Source of the DNA: Alteriqipengyuania abyssalis | GTDB lineage: Bacteria > Pseudomonadota > Alphaproteobacteria > Sphingomonadales > Sphingomonadaceae | Length of the DNA stretch: 64,000 nt | Assembly (NCBI RefSeq): GCF_019857185.1 | Contig: NZ_JAHWXP010000001.1 | Span: 868,001 to 932,000, forward strand | Direction: 5' to 3' | Part shown: positions 1 through 9,902 of the stretch, one piece after another | How positions within the stretch are numbered: position 1 is the stretch's first letter | Layout: every line of letters starts with the position of its first letter | Made by a program: the position numbers and the translations under genes | Notes under the pieces: generated by a model | Told to the model about the DNA's origin: nothing | What the model saw: only the letters and a program-made list of their open reading frames with translations | Databases searched by the model: none

Positions 1-15
1 CCTATCTGGCGCTCC

Positions 16-684
16 ATGCCGCAGAGCGACCTCACTTTCGCCGTGCCCAAGGGCCGACTGCTCGACGATGCCCTGCCCGTGATGGAACGCGCGGGCGTGG
101 TGCCCGAGGCGGGCTTTCACGACAAGGCCAACCGTGCACTATGCTTCGCAACGACACGCGAAGACCTGCGCCTGATCCGCGTGCGCGCGTTCGACGTGGC
201 AACCTTCGTCGCGCATGGCGCGGCGCAGATCGGGATCGTCGGATCGGACGTGATCGAGGAGTTCGACTATTCGGACCTCTACGCGCCGGTCGATCTCGAC
301 ATCGGCCATTGCCACCTCGCGGTGGCGCAAGCGGTCGATGGCGAGGATACCGATGGGGCGAGCCACGTGCGCGTCGCGACCAAATATCCCAACATCACCC
401 GGCGGTTCTACGAACGCGCGGGCGTGCAGGCCGAATGCGTCAAGCTGAACGGCGCGATGGAGCTTGCTCCGTCGCTGGGCCTTGCGGGGCGGATCGTCGA
501 TCTCGTCTCCACCGGGCGCACGCTCAAGCAGAATGGCCTCGTGGAGACGCAGCGCATTCTCGACATTACCGCGCGGCTGATCGTCAATCGCGCCGCGCTG
601 AAGACCGACGCCCGCGTTGCCGAGCTGGTCGAGACATTCCGCCGGGAAGCGGAAGCGCGCGCCAATGAGAAGGCAACAGCCTGA
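16..684 (+). CDS. hisG: ATP phosphoribosyltransferase, short (HisZ-dependent) form
   Basis: This enzyme catalyses the first step of histidine biosynthesis, joining ATP to PRPP. The 222-residue length is that of the short HisG class, which lacks the C-terminal regulatory domain and needs HisZ as partner in the cytoplasm; no hisZ is visible here. The N-terminus has the family signature [15 protein letters not shown] (residues 8-22). The segment around residues 153-176 ([20 protein letters not shown]) matches the phosphoribosyl-binding region. The stop codon overlaps the hisD start by one base, so the two are translationally coupled. The start has only 15 bases upstream in the window, so the ribosome-binding site cannot be judged well. 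Confidence 0.96.
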   Translation: MPQSDLTFAVPKGRLLDDALPVMERAGVVPEAGFHDKANRALCFATTREDLRLIRVRAFDVATFVAHGAAQIGIVGSDVIEEFDYSDLYAPVDLDIGHCHLAVAQAVDGEDTDGASHVRVATKYPNITRRFYERAGVQAECVKLNGAMELAPSLGLAGRIVDLVSTGRTLKQNGLVETQRILDITARLIVNRAALKTDARVAELVETFRREAEARANEKATA

Positions 685-1973
685 TGGAAATCCTCAACGC
701 CAGCGCCCCCGACTTTGCAGACCGGTTCGACCGGGTGGTCAATGCCCGTCGCGAGAGCGCGGATGACGTCAGCCGCGATGTCGCGGAAATCATCGCCAAG
801 GTGCGCGCGCATGGCGACCGCGCGCTGTCCGATCTGACCATCCGGCTCGACGGGCACACGCTCTCGTCCGAAGAGGACTGGCGCATCCCCGCGTGGAAAT
901 GCGAGCAGGCTTACCAGGATCTGGATGCCGGGCTTCGCGATGCCCTCACCCTCGCAGCCGATCGGATCCGTGCTTATCACGAAGCGCAAAAGCCCAACCC
1001 GCGCGATTATACCGACGATGTCGGCATGCGGCTGGGCCATCGCTGGACCCCGGTCGATGCGGCAGGGATCTACGTCCCCGGCGGGCGCGCGGCCTATCCT
1101 TCCTCGCTGCTGATGAATGCGATCCCCGCGCGGGTTGCGGGGGTCGAGCGGCTGGTGGCGGTCACGCCCACGCCCAAGGGCGAAGCCAATCCGTTGGTGC
1201 TTGCCGCCGCGCATATTGCCGGGCTGGACGATATCTGGCGCGTCGGCGGGGCTCAGGCGATTGCCGCGCTCGCCTATGGCACCGATCGGATCGCGCCGGT
1301 CGACGTGGTCACCGGGCCCGGCAATGCCTGGGTCGCGGAAGCCAAGCGGCAGGTCTTCGGCACAGTCGGGATCGACATGATCGCCGGCCCGAGCGAGATT
1401 CTGGTGATCGCGGACGGTCAGAACGATCCCGCCTGGATCGCCGCCGACCTGCTCAGCCAGGCCGAGCATGATCCCAGCTCGCAGAGCATCCTCATCACCG
1501 ACAGCGCCGATTTCGCCGCGCAGGTGGAAGACCAGGTCGATGTGCAGGCCGCAATGCTCGCCACCGGCAAGACCGCGCGCGCTGCGTGGGATGCGCATGG
1601 CGCGATCATCGTCGTGTCCACGCTCGACGATGCCATGCCGCTCGCCAACCGGATCGCCGCCGAGCATGTCGAGCTGGCGGTCGACGATCCCGAGGCGCTG
1701 TTCGCAAAGCTGCGCCACGCGGGCAGCGTGTTCCTGGGGCGGATGGTGCCTGAGGCGGTCGGCGATTATGTCGCCGGGCCAAACCATGTGCTTCCGACCG
1801 GTCGCCGCGCACGCTTCGCCAGCGGCCTCTCGGTGCTCGACTTCATGAAGCGCACCAGCTTTATCGAGGCGAATGCCGATGCGCTTGGCGCAGTCGGCCC
1901 CGCCGCCATCGCCCTTGCCGAGGCCGAAGGCCTGCCGGCCCATGCCCAGTCCATCAGATTGCGATTGAAATAA
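684..1973 (+). CDS. hisD: Histidinol dehydrogenase
   Basis: This enzyme performs the last two oxidations of histidine biosynthesis (L-histidinol to L-histidine with NAD+) and is a zinc enzyme. At 429 residues it has normal family length. Visible motifs are the GPGNAWVAEAKR NAD-region signature, the zinc-ligand stretch LLSQAEHDPSSQ, the catalytic AEHVEL (Glu-His pair), VGDYVAGPNHVLPTG, and a C-terminal His in AHAQSIRLRLK. It overlaps hisG by one base and shares a base with nusB (TAATG), giving a hisG-hisD-nusB operon. Confidence 0.97.
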   Translation: MEILNASAPDFADRFDRVVNARRESADDVSRDVAEIIAKVRAHGDRALSDLTIRLDGHTLSSEEDWRIPAWKCEQAYQDLDAGLRDALTLAADRIRAYHEAQKPNPRDYTDDVGMRLGHRWTPVDAAGIYVPGGRAAYPSSLLMNAIPARVAGVERLVAVTPTPKGEANPLVLAAAHIAGLDDIWRVGGAQAIAALAYGTDRIAPVDVVTGPGNAWVAEAKRQVFGTVGIDMIAGPSEILVIADGQNDPAWIAADLLSQAEHDPSSQSILITDSADFAAQVEDQVDVQAAMLATGKTARAAWDAHGAIIVVSTLDDAMPLANRIAAEHVELAVDDPEALFAKLRHAGSVFLGRMVPEAVGDYVAGPNHVLPTGRRARFASGLSVLDFMKRTSFIEANADALGAVGPAAIALAEAEGLPAHAQSIRLRLK

Positions 1974-2434
1974 TGTCCGGAAACAACACCCGATCGACCG
2001 CGCGCTCCGCCGCGCGCCTCGCTGCCGTCCAGGCGCTCTACCAGCAGGACATGGAGGGCACGAAGCTGCCCAAGCTGCTCGACGAATTTCACCAGCACCG
2101 GCTGGGCCGCGAGATCGAAGGCGACACCTACGCCGACGCCGAAGTGCCCTTCTTTGACGATATCGTGCGCGGTGTGGACGCCCGACGCGAGGAAATCGAC
2201 CTCCAGCTGAGCGAGAAGCTGGCGCAAGGCTGGAGCCTCAAGCGGCTCGACAAGACGATGCTGCAGGTGCTGCGCTGCGGCACCTACGAATTGATCGCCC
2301 GCGCGGACATTCCGACCGGCGCGGTGATCAGCGAATATGTCGACGTGGCCAAGGCCTTCTTCGACGACCGCGAGGCGAAGTTCGCCAATGGCGTGCTCGA
2401 TGCGGTGGCGAAGGCGGTAAGGCCCTCGACTTGA
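1973..2434 (+). CDS. nusB: Transcription antitermination factor NusB
   Basis: NusB binds boxA RNA together with S10/NusE in antitermination of rRNA transcription. The protein is 153 residues, a typical size. It begins with an Arg/Ala-rich helix (RSAARLAAVQALYQQDMEG) characteristic of NusB, and the C-terminal part contains LRCGTYELI and the family-typical VISEYVDVAKAFFDDREAKFANGVLDA region (split by helices). The start codon overlaps the hisD stop. The arrangement with histidine genes suggests co-transcription rather than functional linkage. Confidence 0.96.
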   Translation: MSGNNTRSTARSAARLAAVQALYQQDMEGTKLPKLLDEFHQHRLGREIEGDTYADAEVPFFDDIVRGVDARREEIDLQLSEKLAQGWSLKRLDKTMLQVLRCGTYELIARADIPTGAVISEYVDVAKAFFDDREAKFANGVLDAVAKAVRPST

Positions 2435-2489
2435 CTGTTTGGTGATTTCGGGCGATCCTCTTGAAATTCCATCGCATTGGAGGTTCGTC

Positions 2490-3014
2490 ATGTTGAAATT
2501 ATCTGTCGCGTCGACGCTGGCTGCATCACTGCTCGCCACATCTGCCTCGGCCCAGAGCCAGCAGAGCGTAACCTATTCGGCAAACGCGACCGAAGCGCCG
2601 CAGCGCAATCTGGTGCAACCGATCCGGCCCGGCGACACGACGCAGCCCAGAGGGGCCCAGGACAGCGCCCTGTCGGACGCCCTTACGCTGCTGGTCAAGC
2701 GTGACTACTCCGCCGCTTACGAGGGTCTGATCACGCTCGCCCAGCAGGGTGACGGGCGCGCGATGCGCGAGATCGGCTGGATGTACGCCAATGGTCGCGG
2801 CGTCACGGCAGATCCCGCGGCTGCGCTTGGCTGGTTCCAGGAAGCGGCGATCGCGGGAGACGAGCGTGCCATGCTCATTTTGGGCACCGCACTTGCGCGG
2901 GGTCTGAATATCGAGAAGCAGCCCGAAGCCGCGCGATACTGGCTCCAGCGGGCTCGTGCGTCCGACGAGCGGAAAATTGCCGGCTCCGCAGCGGATGAAT
3001 TGCGCAAGCTCTGA
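2490..3014 (+). CDS. Secreted Sel1-like repeat protein
   Basis: This is a 174-residue protein with a signal peptide (MLKLSVASTLAASLLATSASA, cleavage near residue 21), so it is probably periplasmic. The mature part holds Sel1/TPR-like helical repeats, visible as MREIGWMYANGRGV and ALGWFQEAAIAGDERAMLIL. Such repeats mediate protein-protein contacts; the partner is unknown. I chose the ATG at 2490 because a GGAGG lies about 8 bases upstream and the signal peptide begins there. An upstream in-frame ATG at 2439 would add an implausible leader. It sits between nusB and thiL in the same direction. Confidence 0.85.
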   Translation: MLKLSVASTLAASLLATSASAQSQQSVTYSANATEAPQRNLVQPIRPGDTTQPRGAQDSALSDALTLLVKRDYSAAYEGLITLAQQGDGRAMREIGWMYANGRGVTADPAAALGWFQEAAIAGDERAMLILGTALARGLNIEKQPEAARYWLQRARASDERKIAGSAADELRKL

Positions 3015-3057
3015 TCGGTCCTTGGCTTGAAGCCTCACCTTCGCCTATCGGCGGAGG

Positions 3058-3933
3058 ATGAGTTCGGGCGAAATCGCTTTCATCGACAGTCTCCGCGAGT
3101 TGGCGGTCCACCCTGCCGCGCGCGGACTGACAGACGATGCCGCAGTGCTCGAGATCGGTGGTGAAACCCTGGTCCTGACCAAGGATGCGATGGTCGAGGG
3201 CGTTCACTGGCCGCCGCAGCAATCGCTCACGGATGTCGCGTGGAAGCTGGTCGCGGTGAATCTGTCGGACCTCGCGGCGAAGGGTGCCGAGCCGGTTGGC
3301 GTGATGCTCGGCTATGCGCTCGGCTCTGACGATTCCGCCTTTCTGGACGGTTTGAAAGCGGCGCTTGAATCCTTTGACGTCCCATTGCTGGGCGGCGACA
3401 CCGTCTCCGGAAGCGACCGCCGCACATTCAGCCTTACCGCCATCGGTCGCGCAACGCACACCCCGGTACCCTCGCGTGCCGGTGCGAGGCCGGGGGACGG
3501 CATATACCTTTGCGGCAGCGTTGGTGGCGCGATGATGGGGTTCGAGGCGCTGACCGGCACCGGTCGGGCGGACCGGACGCCGTTCACCCGCCCCACCCCG
3601 CTCTTGGCCAAGGGATGCGCTCTCTCGCCCCATGTGACCGCAATGATGGACGTCTCGGACGGTCTGCTGCTCGATGCGTGGCGGATGGCACAGGCGAGCA
3701 AGGTCACACTCTCCATCGACAGCACTGCGGTGCCGATCGCCGCCCCGGAGAGCCGCCGCGACGACGCATTGCGCTGGGGCGATGATTACGCTCTGCTTTT
3801 CACTGCCCCCACCGATACCGCTCTGCCAACAGATGCGAGCCTGATTGGAATTGTTCACGAGGCGGGCGCCACTCCGCTCACACTCGATGAGGAAGCTCTG
3901 GGCGATCCAGAAGGCCTCGGCTACCGACACTAA
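3058..3933 (+). CDS. thiL: Thiamine-monophosphate kinase
   Basis: ThiL phosphorylates thiamine monophosphate to the active cofactor thiamine diphosphate with ATP. Recognisable features are the start SSGEIAFIDSLRE, the GLTDDAAVLEIGGETLVLTKDAMVEGVHW region in short blocks (acidic residues bind Mg and substrate), LVAVNLSDLAAKGAEPVG, the LGGDTVSG loop and the MDVSDGLLLD motif near residue 198. At 291 residues it is somewhat shorter than many ThiL proteins (about 320), mainly at the C-terminus, but the catalytic blocks are present. A GGCGGAGG sequence precedes the ATG. Confidence 0.94.
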   Translation: MSSGEIAFIDSLRELAVHPAARGLTDDAAVLEIGGETLVLTKDAMVEGVHWPPQQSLTDVAWKLVAVNLSDLAAKGAEPVGVMLGYALGSDDSAFLDGLKAALESFDVPLLGGDTVSGSDRRTFSLTAIGRATHTPVPSRAGARPGDGIYLCGSVGGAMMGFEALTGTGRADRTPFTRPTPLLAKGCALSPHVTAMMDVSDGLLLDAWRMAQASKVTLSIDSTAVPIAAPESRRDDALRWGDDYALLFTAPTDTALPTDASLIGIVHEAGATPLTLDEEALGDPEGLGYRH

Positions 3934-4083
3934 ATTGCGCAGAAAGCGCAGGAAATGTGCAGAAACGATGCGAGGGCTTGCGCCGCGCGAAACGCCCCTA
4001 TAGCCATAGTCTTGTTAAATTACCCATCGATAAGGGTGAGCAACCGGATGCTATTCGGAAAAAACTTGGGGGAGAAATAAGGC

Positions 4084-6255
4084 GTGGAACTCGTTCTCGT
4101 CGCTATCGTGCTCGGCCTGCTGGCCGTCGTGTACGGAATCATCACAAGCAGACAGGTTCTCGGGGCCGGAGCCGGCAACGAGAAGATGCAGGAAATCGCA
4201 GGTGCCATTCAGGAAGGCGCGCGCGCCTATCTGAACCGGCAATACACCACCATCGCCATTGTCGGCGTGGTCGTGGGCATCCTCGTCTTTCTTCTCCTCA
4301 ACTGGATCGCAGCGACCGGCTTCGTGATCGGCGCGGTGCTTTCCGGTGTGGCGGGCTATATCGGGATGAACATCTCGGTCCGCTCCAACGTGCGCACCGC
4401 AGCCGCCGCGCAAAGCGGGTTGCAGCAGGGCCTCACCCTTGCCTTCCGCGCGGGCGCGATCACCGGGATGCTGGTGGCAGGCCTCGCGCTGCTCGCCATT
4501 GCGGTGTTCTTCTACGTTCTGGCCGGTCCGCTGGGGCTTGAGGCAAACAGCCGCGAAGTGGTCGACGGGCTGGTCGGTCTCGCCTTCGGTGCCTCGCTGA
4601 TCTCGATCTTCGCGCGTCTGGGCGGCGGCATCTTCACCAAGGCGGCGGACGTCGGCGCAGACCTCGTCGGCAAGGTCGAGGCGGGCATTCCCGAGGATGA
4701 CCCCCGCAACCCCGCCGTGATCGCGGACAATGTGGGCGACAATGTCGGCGACTGCGCCGGGATGGCGGCCGACCTGTTCGAGACCTACGTCGTCACCGTG
4801 GGTGCGACCATGGTGCTGACCGCGCTGCTCTTGACCAGCCTCGGCGACCTGCTGCTACCGATGATGGCGCTGCCGCTGCTGATCGGCGGAGCGTGCATCG
4901 TCACCTCGATCATCGGCACCTACTTCGTGAAGCTGGGCCGCAAGCAGAACATCATGGGCGCGATGTACAAGGGCTTCATCGTCACGGCCGTGCTCTCGAT
5001 CCCTGCGATCTTCGGCGTGATGACCTGGGCACTGGGCGACATGAATGCCCTGATCGGCGCCAGCGTCGTCAGCGAAACCGCCACGGTCGCGCTGGGTGAC
5101 ACTCTGGTGACCGAGGGTGCTGCCGAAGTCGTCGGCGGGTTTACCGGGATGGATCTGTTCTGGTGCGCGATGCTCGGCCTGGTCATCACCGGGCTGATCA
5201 TCTGGATCACCGAATATTACACCGGCACCGAATACCGCCCGGTCCGCTCGATCGCCAAGGCGTCCGAAACGGGCCACGGCACCAACGTGATCCAGGGCCT
5301 CGCCATTTCGCTCGAAGCGACCGCGCTGCCCACGCTGGTGATCGTGGCGGGCATCATCGTTGCCTACATGCTCGCAGGCCTGATCGGGATCGCCTACGCG
5401 GCGACCGCGATGCTGGCGCTGGCGGGCATGGTCGTGGCGCTCGACGCCTATGGCCCGGTAACCGACAACGCTGGCGGCATCGCCGAAATGGCCGGGCTGG
5501 ACGATTCCGTTCGCGAGAAGACCGATGCGCTGGACGCGGTGGGCAACACCACCAAGGCCGTGACCAAGGGCTATGCGATCGGATCGGCAGGCCTTGCCGC
5601 GCTGGTGCTGTTTGCCGCCTACACCACCGACCTGACGGAGTTCTTCCCGGGCGTGACGGTGGACTTCAGCCTGAAAAACCCGTTCGTGATCGTCGGCCTG
5701 CTGCTGGGCGCGCTGTTGCCCTACCTGTTCGGTGCGATGGGCATGACCGCGGTGGGCCGCGCAGCGGGCGACGTGGTCAAGGACGTGCGCGAGCAGTTCG
5801 CCGAAAAGCCGGGCATCATGGATTACTCCGAGAAGCCCGATTACGCGCGCACGGTGGACCTGGTGACCCGCGCAGCGATCAAGGAAATGATCGTTCCGTC
5901 GCTGCTGCCGGTGCTGGCACCGGTGGTGGTCTACTTCGTCATCACGCTGATCGCGGGCCAGGCCAACGGCTTCGCCGCGCTCGGCGCGCTGCTGCTGGGC
6001 GTGATCGTCGGCGGGCTGTTCGTCGCGCTGTCCATGACCGCCGGTGGCGGCGCGTGGGACAATGCGAAGAAGTACATCGAGGACGGCAACCACGGTGGCA
6101 AGGGCTCCGAAGCGCACAAGGCTGCGGTGACCGGCGATACCGTGGGCGATCCGTACAAGGATACGGCGGGCCCGGCGGTGAACCCGATGATCAAGATCAC
6201 CAACATCGTCGCGCTGCTGCTGCTCGCCGCGCTGGCGCAGGGTGTGGTCAGCTAA
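4084..6255 (+). CDS. hppA: Membrane-bound proton-translocating pyrophosphatase
   Basis: HppA couples hydrolysis of inorganic pyrophosphate to proton export across the inner membrane. The 723-residue protein has about 16 hydrophobic segments. The substrate-site signature is clear: [18 protein letters not shown] followed by [19 protein letters not shown]. The [16 protein letters not shown] segment has Lys at the position that marks the K+-independent subclass. Translation appears to start at GTG, preceded by GGGGGAGAAAT. It is monocistronic, with a 150-base upstream gap and a strong terminator directly downstream. Confidence 0.97.
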   Translation: MELVLVAIVLGLLAVVYGIITSRQVLGAGAGNEKMQEIAGAIQEGARAYLNRQYTTIAIVGVVVGILVFLLLNWIAATGFVIGAVLSGVAGYIGMNISVRSNVRTAAAAQSGLQQGLTLAFRAGAITGMLVAGLALLAIAVFFYVLAGPLGLEANSREVVDGLVGLAFGASLISIFARLGGGIFTKAADVGADLVGKVEAGIPEDDPRNPAVIADNVGDNVGDCAGMAADLFETYVVTVGATMVLTALLLTSLGDLLLPMMALPLLIGGACIVTSIIGTYFVKLGRKQNIMGAMYKGFIVTAVLSIPAIFGVMTWALGDMNALIGASVVSETATVALGDTLVTEGAAEVVGGFTGMDLFWCAMLGLVITGLIIWITEYYTGTEYRPVRSIAKASETGHGTNVIQGLAISLEATALPTLVIVAGIIVAYMLAGLIGIAYAATAMLALAGMVVALDAYGPVTDNAGGIAEMAGLDDSVREKTDALDAVGNTTKAVTKGYAIGSAGLAALVLFAAYTTDLTEFFPGVTVDFSLKNPFVIVGLLLGALLPYLFGAMGMTAVGRAAGDVVKDVREQFAEKPGIMDYSEKPDYARTVDLVTRAAIKEMIVPSLLPVLAPVVVYFVITLIAGQANGFAALGALLLGVIVGGLFVALSMTAGGGAWDNAKKYIEDGNHGGKGSEAHKAAVTGDTVGDPYKDTAGPAVNPMIKITNIVALLLLAALAQGVVS

Positions 6256-6281
6256 CTCACCGCTTTAACAGCAAAATACGT

Positions 6282-6336
6282 GCCCCGCCCGGACCGATCC
6301 TCTGCCATCGCAGGGACGGCCCGGGCGGGGGTTTTT
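6282..6336 (+). terminator. Rho-independent terminator of hppA
   Basis: A GC-rich inverted repeat has arms around CCCCGCCCGGACCG and CGGCCCGGGCGGGG. The loop contains a smaller hairpin (CTCTGC / GCAGGGA), and the stem is followed by GTTTTTG. It lies 26 bases after the hppA stop. Confidence 0.85.
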
Positions 6337-6507
6337 GCTTGCGATTGAAGCCATAACTCTTAAACCTGACATCACGGTCGGGGGGCCGTCTGGATCGCCT
6401 TGCGCCATCATGCCGTTGATCGCGGTACGTTTTTGCCAAGACCGGCTGAACGGACATGCCCTTCCTCCACAAAACACATCCGAGTTTGGAAGGGACGCAA
6501 TAAACTC

Positions 6508-8592
6508 ATGATCAAGACCAGTCTTCTGCGCGGAGCCGCCCTCATCGCCGTGGCCGCGTTCTCAACCGGCGCAATGCCCGCTGCGCTCGCGTCTCAGGCG
6601 CAGGCGCAGACCGCAGACACCCCGCCGCAGGTGCCCGCGACTGCCGAGGGCCGGATCCCGGCGGGCGAGTTCGTCAAGCAGGCCAATATGCGCACGGTGC
6701 GGATCTCGCCCGATGGCACCCGCCTCGCCTATCTCGCCAACAGCGGCGGCAAGCAGGTGCTGGTGACGCTCAACCTGAACGACATCGCTGCGGGGCCGAA
6801 GCTGATCCTGGCGGCTGAGGAAGCCCGTGATTCGGGTGAGCGCACGCTTCGCGGATTCCGCTGGGTCGGCAACGAGCATATCGTGATGACCGTGATCAGC
6901 CGCGAAGACATGGCCGGGAACCTCGCCGACTTCCGCCGCCTGATCGCTTACGACGTGAAGGACGGCGAACTTATCCAGCTCGCATGGCGCGACGCCGGGT
7001 TCGATGCGGGAAACATACTGCACATCGACCACAAGAACGGCACGTTCCTTCTCCAGCGTGACAGCACGGCTGGCAGCACCGAACGCTATTTCCTGCCCGA
7101 AGTGGTCGAGGTCGATGTCGACACGGGCAAATACAAGTATGTCCAGCGGACCAACCCGGTCGTCACCAACTGGCAGGCCGACGGCATGGGCGTGGTGCGC
7201 GCGGGCTACAATTATGATCGCGACACCGGCCGTCAGCGGATCCTCTATCGCTCCGGCGAGAGCGATAACTTCAGCACGGTCTACAATCAGGCTGATGCAA
7301 CCTTCACCGAATCGCTGCCGGCGCCGCAGGTGTTCATTCCCGGGACCGACGAAGCCTTTGTGACGAGCCGCGAATCCGGGTTCACGAAGGTATACCGGAT
7401 GAACATGGAGACCATGAATCTTGGCGAACCGGTTTTCGAGGTTCCAGAGCGTGACGTCAGCGGAGTGATTCAAAGCGACGATGGCAACCGCGTGCTCGGT
7501 TACTACACCTTCGAAGACGGGCAGGAGCGCGCCGTCTACACCGACGAGACGCTTAAGGCGGTCAAGACCGCGCTTGAGGGCGTGTTCGGCAAAGACGAGG
7601 CGCAGATCGTCGACTACTCGACCGACCTCGGCAAGGTCGTCGTCTTCGGTGGCGGCCTTCAGCGGATCGGCGGATATTACATCTTCGACACTAGGACTGG
7701 ACAGCTCGACCTGCTGGACTGGCAATTCTCGGCGCTCAAGGATGCGCCGATCAACCCGATGCGGGCGGAAACCTACACCGCCAGCGACGGCACCAGGATC
7801 GAGGCGATCATCACCACTCCGCGTCATCGTGAGGGGCAGAAGAACCTGCCCGTCGTAGTGCTGCCGCATGGTGGGCCATTCGGGGTCAAGGACACGGTCA
7901 ATTTCGGCTTCGCCGCGTGGCACCAGGCTCTGGCCGAGCAGGGCTACGTCGTGATCCAGCCGAACTATCGCGGCTCGGGCGGCTACGGCAAGGAGTTCGA
8001 GAAGCTGGGCCGGGAGCCGGGCGGCTACGGCAAGCGGATGCAGGACGACCTCAACGATGCGGTCGCCTATTTCAGCCAGCAGGGCCTCATCGATGCGGAC
8101 CGTGCCTGCATCATGGGCTGGTCCTACGGCGGCTTTGCAGCGGCGCGTGGCGCCCAGCGCGATGCCGACGTGTGGCAGTGCGCCATCGCGGGCGCAGGCG
8201 TGTACGACATGCCGCTGATGAACGCATGGGATCGCAAGAACCTCGGCCGGTTCAGCGAAGGCTTCCAGGCAACCTCCGACGATGCGGAGGGTATCTCGCC
8301 CGCGCGCAACGCCGAAGGGGAGTGGGCGCCGATCCTGATCGTCACCGCCAAGCGTGACGCCCGTATCCCCATGGAACAGGCTGAAACCCTCGTCTCGGCA
8401 CTGCGCCGTGCGGGCAAGGTCGAAGGTCAGGATTTCCGCTACATCGTGCAGGAAAAGGGCACCCACAACCTGCCCTATGACGATGTCCACATGCAGTGGA
8501 TCGACGAAGCCTATGCCTGGTTGCAGAAGTATAACCCAGCCTACATCCCCTCCGACGGGGACGCCGCTCCGGCCCTGATTTCGCTGAACTAA
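6508..8592 (+). CDS. Secreted S9 (prolyl oligopeptidase) family peptidase
   Basis: This is a 694-residue serine peptidase with an N-terminal signal peptide (MIKTSLLRGAALIAVAAFST..., cleavage near ALASQAQAQ), so it acts in the periplasm or outside. Residues roughly 60-420 form the beta-propeller-like regulatory part. The C-terminal alpha/beta hydrolase domain carries the oxyanion-region HGGPFG, the nucleophile GWSYGGFAAA, and the catalytic His in KGTHNLPYDD. I chose ATG 6508 because the signal peptide begins there. The upstream in-frame extension to 6400 is low-complexity and unlikely to be coding. The substrate is unknown. Confidence 0.9.
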   Translation: MIKTSLLRGAALIAVAAFSTGAMPAALASQAQAQTADTPPQVPATAEGRIPAGEFVKQANMRTVRISPDGTRLAYLANSGGKQVLVTLNLNDIAAGPKLILAAEEARDSGERTLRGFRWVGNEHIVMTVISREDMAGNLADFRRLIAYDVKDGELIQLAWRDAGFDAGNILHIDHKNGTFLLQRDSTAGSTERYFLPEVVEVDVDTGKYKYVQRTNPVVTNWQADGMGVVRAGYNYDRDTGRQRILYRSGESDNFSTVYNQADATFTESLPAPQVFIPGTDEAFVTSRESGFTKVYRMNMETMNLGEPVFEVPERDVSGVIQSDDGNRVLGYYTFEDGQERAVYTDETLKAVKTALEGVFGKDEAQIVDYSTDLGKVVVFGGGLQRIGGYYIFDTRTGQLDLLDWQFSALKDAPINPMRAETYTASDGTRIEAIITTPRHREGQKNLPVVVLPHGGPFGVKDTVNFGFAAWHQALAEQGYVVIQPNYRGSGGYGKEFEKLGREPGGYGKRMQDDLNDAVAYFSQQGLIDADRACIMGWSYGGFAAARGAQRDADVWQCAIAGAGVYDMPLMNAWDRKNLGRFSEGFQATSDDAEGISPARNAEGEWAPILIVTAKRDARIPMEQAETLVSALRRAGKVEGQDFRYIVQEKGTHNLPYDDVHMQWIDEAYAWLQKYNPAYIPSDGDAAPALISLN

Positions 8593-8615
8593 GCAACAGG
8601 CAGCCTGGTTTTCAC

Positions 8616-8655
8616 AAGGCCGCGGTTCCTTCAGCAGGAGCCGCGGCCTTCGCTT
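8616..8655 (+). terminator. Rho-independent terminator after the S9 peptidase gene
   Basis: A 15-base stem has one mismatch (AAGGCCGCGGTTCCT / AGGAGCCGCGGCCTT) and a 5-base loop. It is followed by CGCTTTT, 24 bases after the stop codon. Confidence 0.85.
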
Positions 8656-8750
8656 TTGTGCGCCGGACTTAAGCAATTCTCAGCCTTTCCGCCCTAGGCT
8701 TAACGGCAGGGTAAGGCTCCGATCTGGTGCGAAAGGCGACGATAAGCGCG

Positions 8751-9902
8751 ATGACGGCGGTGGACATTGTTGCTCCGGGTTACGACCGGGCCGGCGAGGT
8801 CGCGCCGCACTTCGCGGTGGCGCGCTGGCGCGACTGCGTGCCTGCCGATGATGAGTGGGATGCCCTTGCCGCAGCGGCGAGCGAACCCAACCCCTTCTTC
8901 GAACGCTGGTTTCTCACCCCCTCGGTTGAGTCCTTCGATCCAGAGGGGCGCGTGCTCCTCGCGCAGTTGCGGGTAGACGGGCGGCTGGTCGGCCTCGCGC
9001 CGCTGGGTCGCGCGGGCCACTATTACGGTCGTCCCCTGCCCCACCTCTCGCTCTGGCTGCACGCCAATGCCTTCTGCGGCGTGCCGCTGGTCGCGCATGG
9101 GTTCGAGACGCTGTTCTGGTCCTCACTGCTCGGCTGGGCAGACCGCCAGCCGGGCATGGCCGCCTTTCTCCACCTGCCCGGAATGCCCGAAGACTGCGCC
9201 CCGGTGCACGCCCTCACTACTCTCGCCACGCAGACCCATCGCGGTCATGCGGTGGTCGAGCGAGAGGCGCGCGCCCTGCTCGCCTCGGATCTGAGCCCGG
9301 AGGAGTATTTCACCCAGTCACTGTCGACCAAGAAGCGCAAGGAACTGCGCCGGCAGGAACGCCGGTTGGCGGAGCACGGCACGCTCGAGGTCGTCCGCAC
9401 CACCGATCCCGTACAGGTATCACGCTGGGCCGACGCTTACCTCGCGCTCGAAGCCGCGAGCTGGAAAAGCCGTGCGGGCAGCGCACTGGCCGATTCCCCC
9501 GCCCACGCGCACTTCTTCCGCCAAAGCCTGTCGGGTGCGGCGGCGCAGGGTCGCTTTGAGGGGCTCGCGCTGCATCTCGATGGTCGCCCGATCGCGATGC
9601 TCGCGACCTTCCTCGCCCCTCCCGGCGCGTTCAGCTTCAAGACCGTCTACGACGAGAGCTTCGCCCGCTATTCGCCCGGCGTGCTGCTGCAGAAGGAGAA
9701 CCTCGATCTGCTGGCGCGCGAGGACATTGCCTGGTGCGACAGCTGCGCCGCGCCCGACCACCCCATGATCGACCATTTCTGGCGCGGCCAGCGCAGCATG
9801 GTCGCGCTCAATCTCGCCATCGGCGGCCAGGCCCGTCGAACGCTCGGGAAAAGCCTGATCGCGTTCGAGAGCCGCCGTTTTCATCGGAGCAGTGCTGAAT
9901 GA
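8751..9902 (+). CDS. CelD/FemAB-like GNAT acyltransferase
   Basis: This protein of about 383 residues belongs to the GNAT-fold acyltransferases of the CelD/BcsL or FemAB-like type. The conserved core is FTQSLSTKKRKELRRQ (residues about 185-200), followed by a substrate part with ALEAASWKSRAGSAL and the motif SPGVLLQKENLDLL, typical of this family. The substrate is unknown; relatives act in cell-envelope or polysaccharide modification. A GTG at 8727 is an alternative start. Its TGA overlaps the next ATG (ATGA), and with the two following genes it forms a coupled operon that has a second, related acyltransferase. Confidence 0.8.
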   Translation: MTAVDIVAPGYDRAGEVAPHFAVARWRDCVPADDEWDALAAAASEPNPFFERWFLTPSVESFDPEGRVLLAQLRVDGRLVGLAPLGRAGHYYGRPLPHLSLWLHANAFCGVPLVAHGFETLFWSSLLGWADRQPGMAAFLHLPGMPEDCAPVHALTTLATQTHRGHAVVEREARALLASDLSPEEYFTQSLSTKKRKELRRQERRLAEHGTLEVVRTTDPVQVSRWADAYLALEAASWKSRAGSALADSPAHAHFFRQSLSGAAAQGRFEGLALHLDGRPIAMLATFLAPPGAFSFKTVYDESFARYSPGVLLQKENLDLLAREDIAWCDSCAAPDHPMIDHFWRGQRSMVALNLAIGGQARRTLGKSLIAFESRRFHRSSAE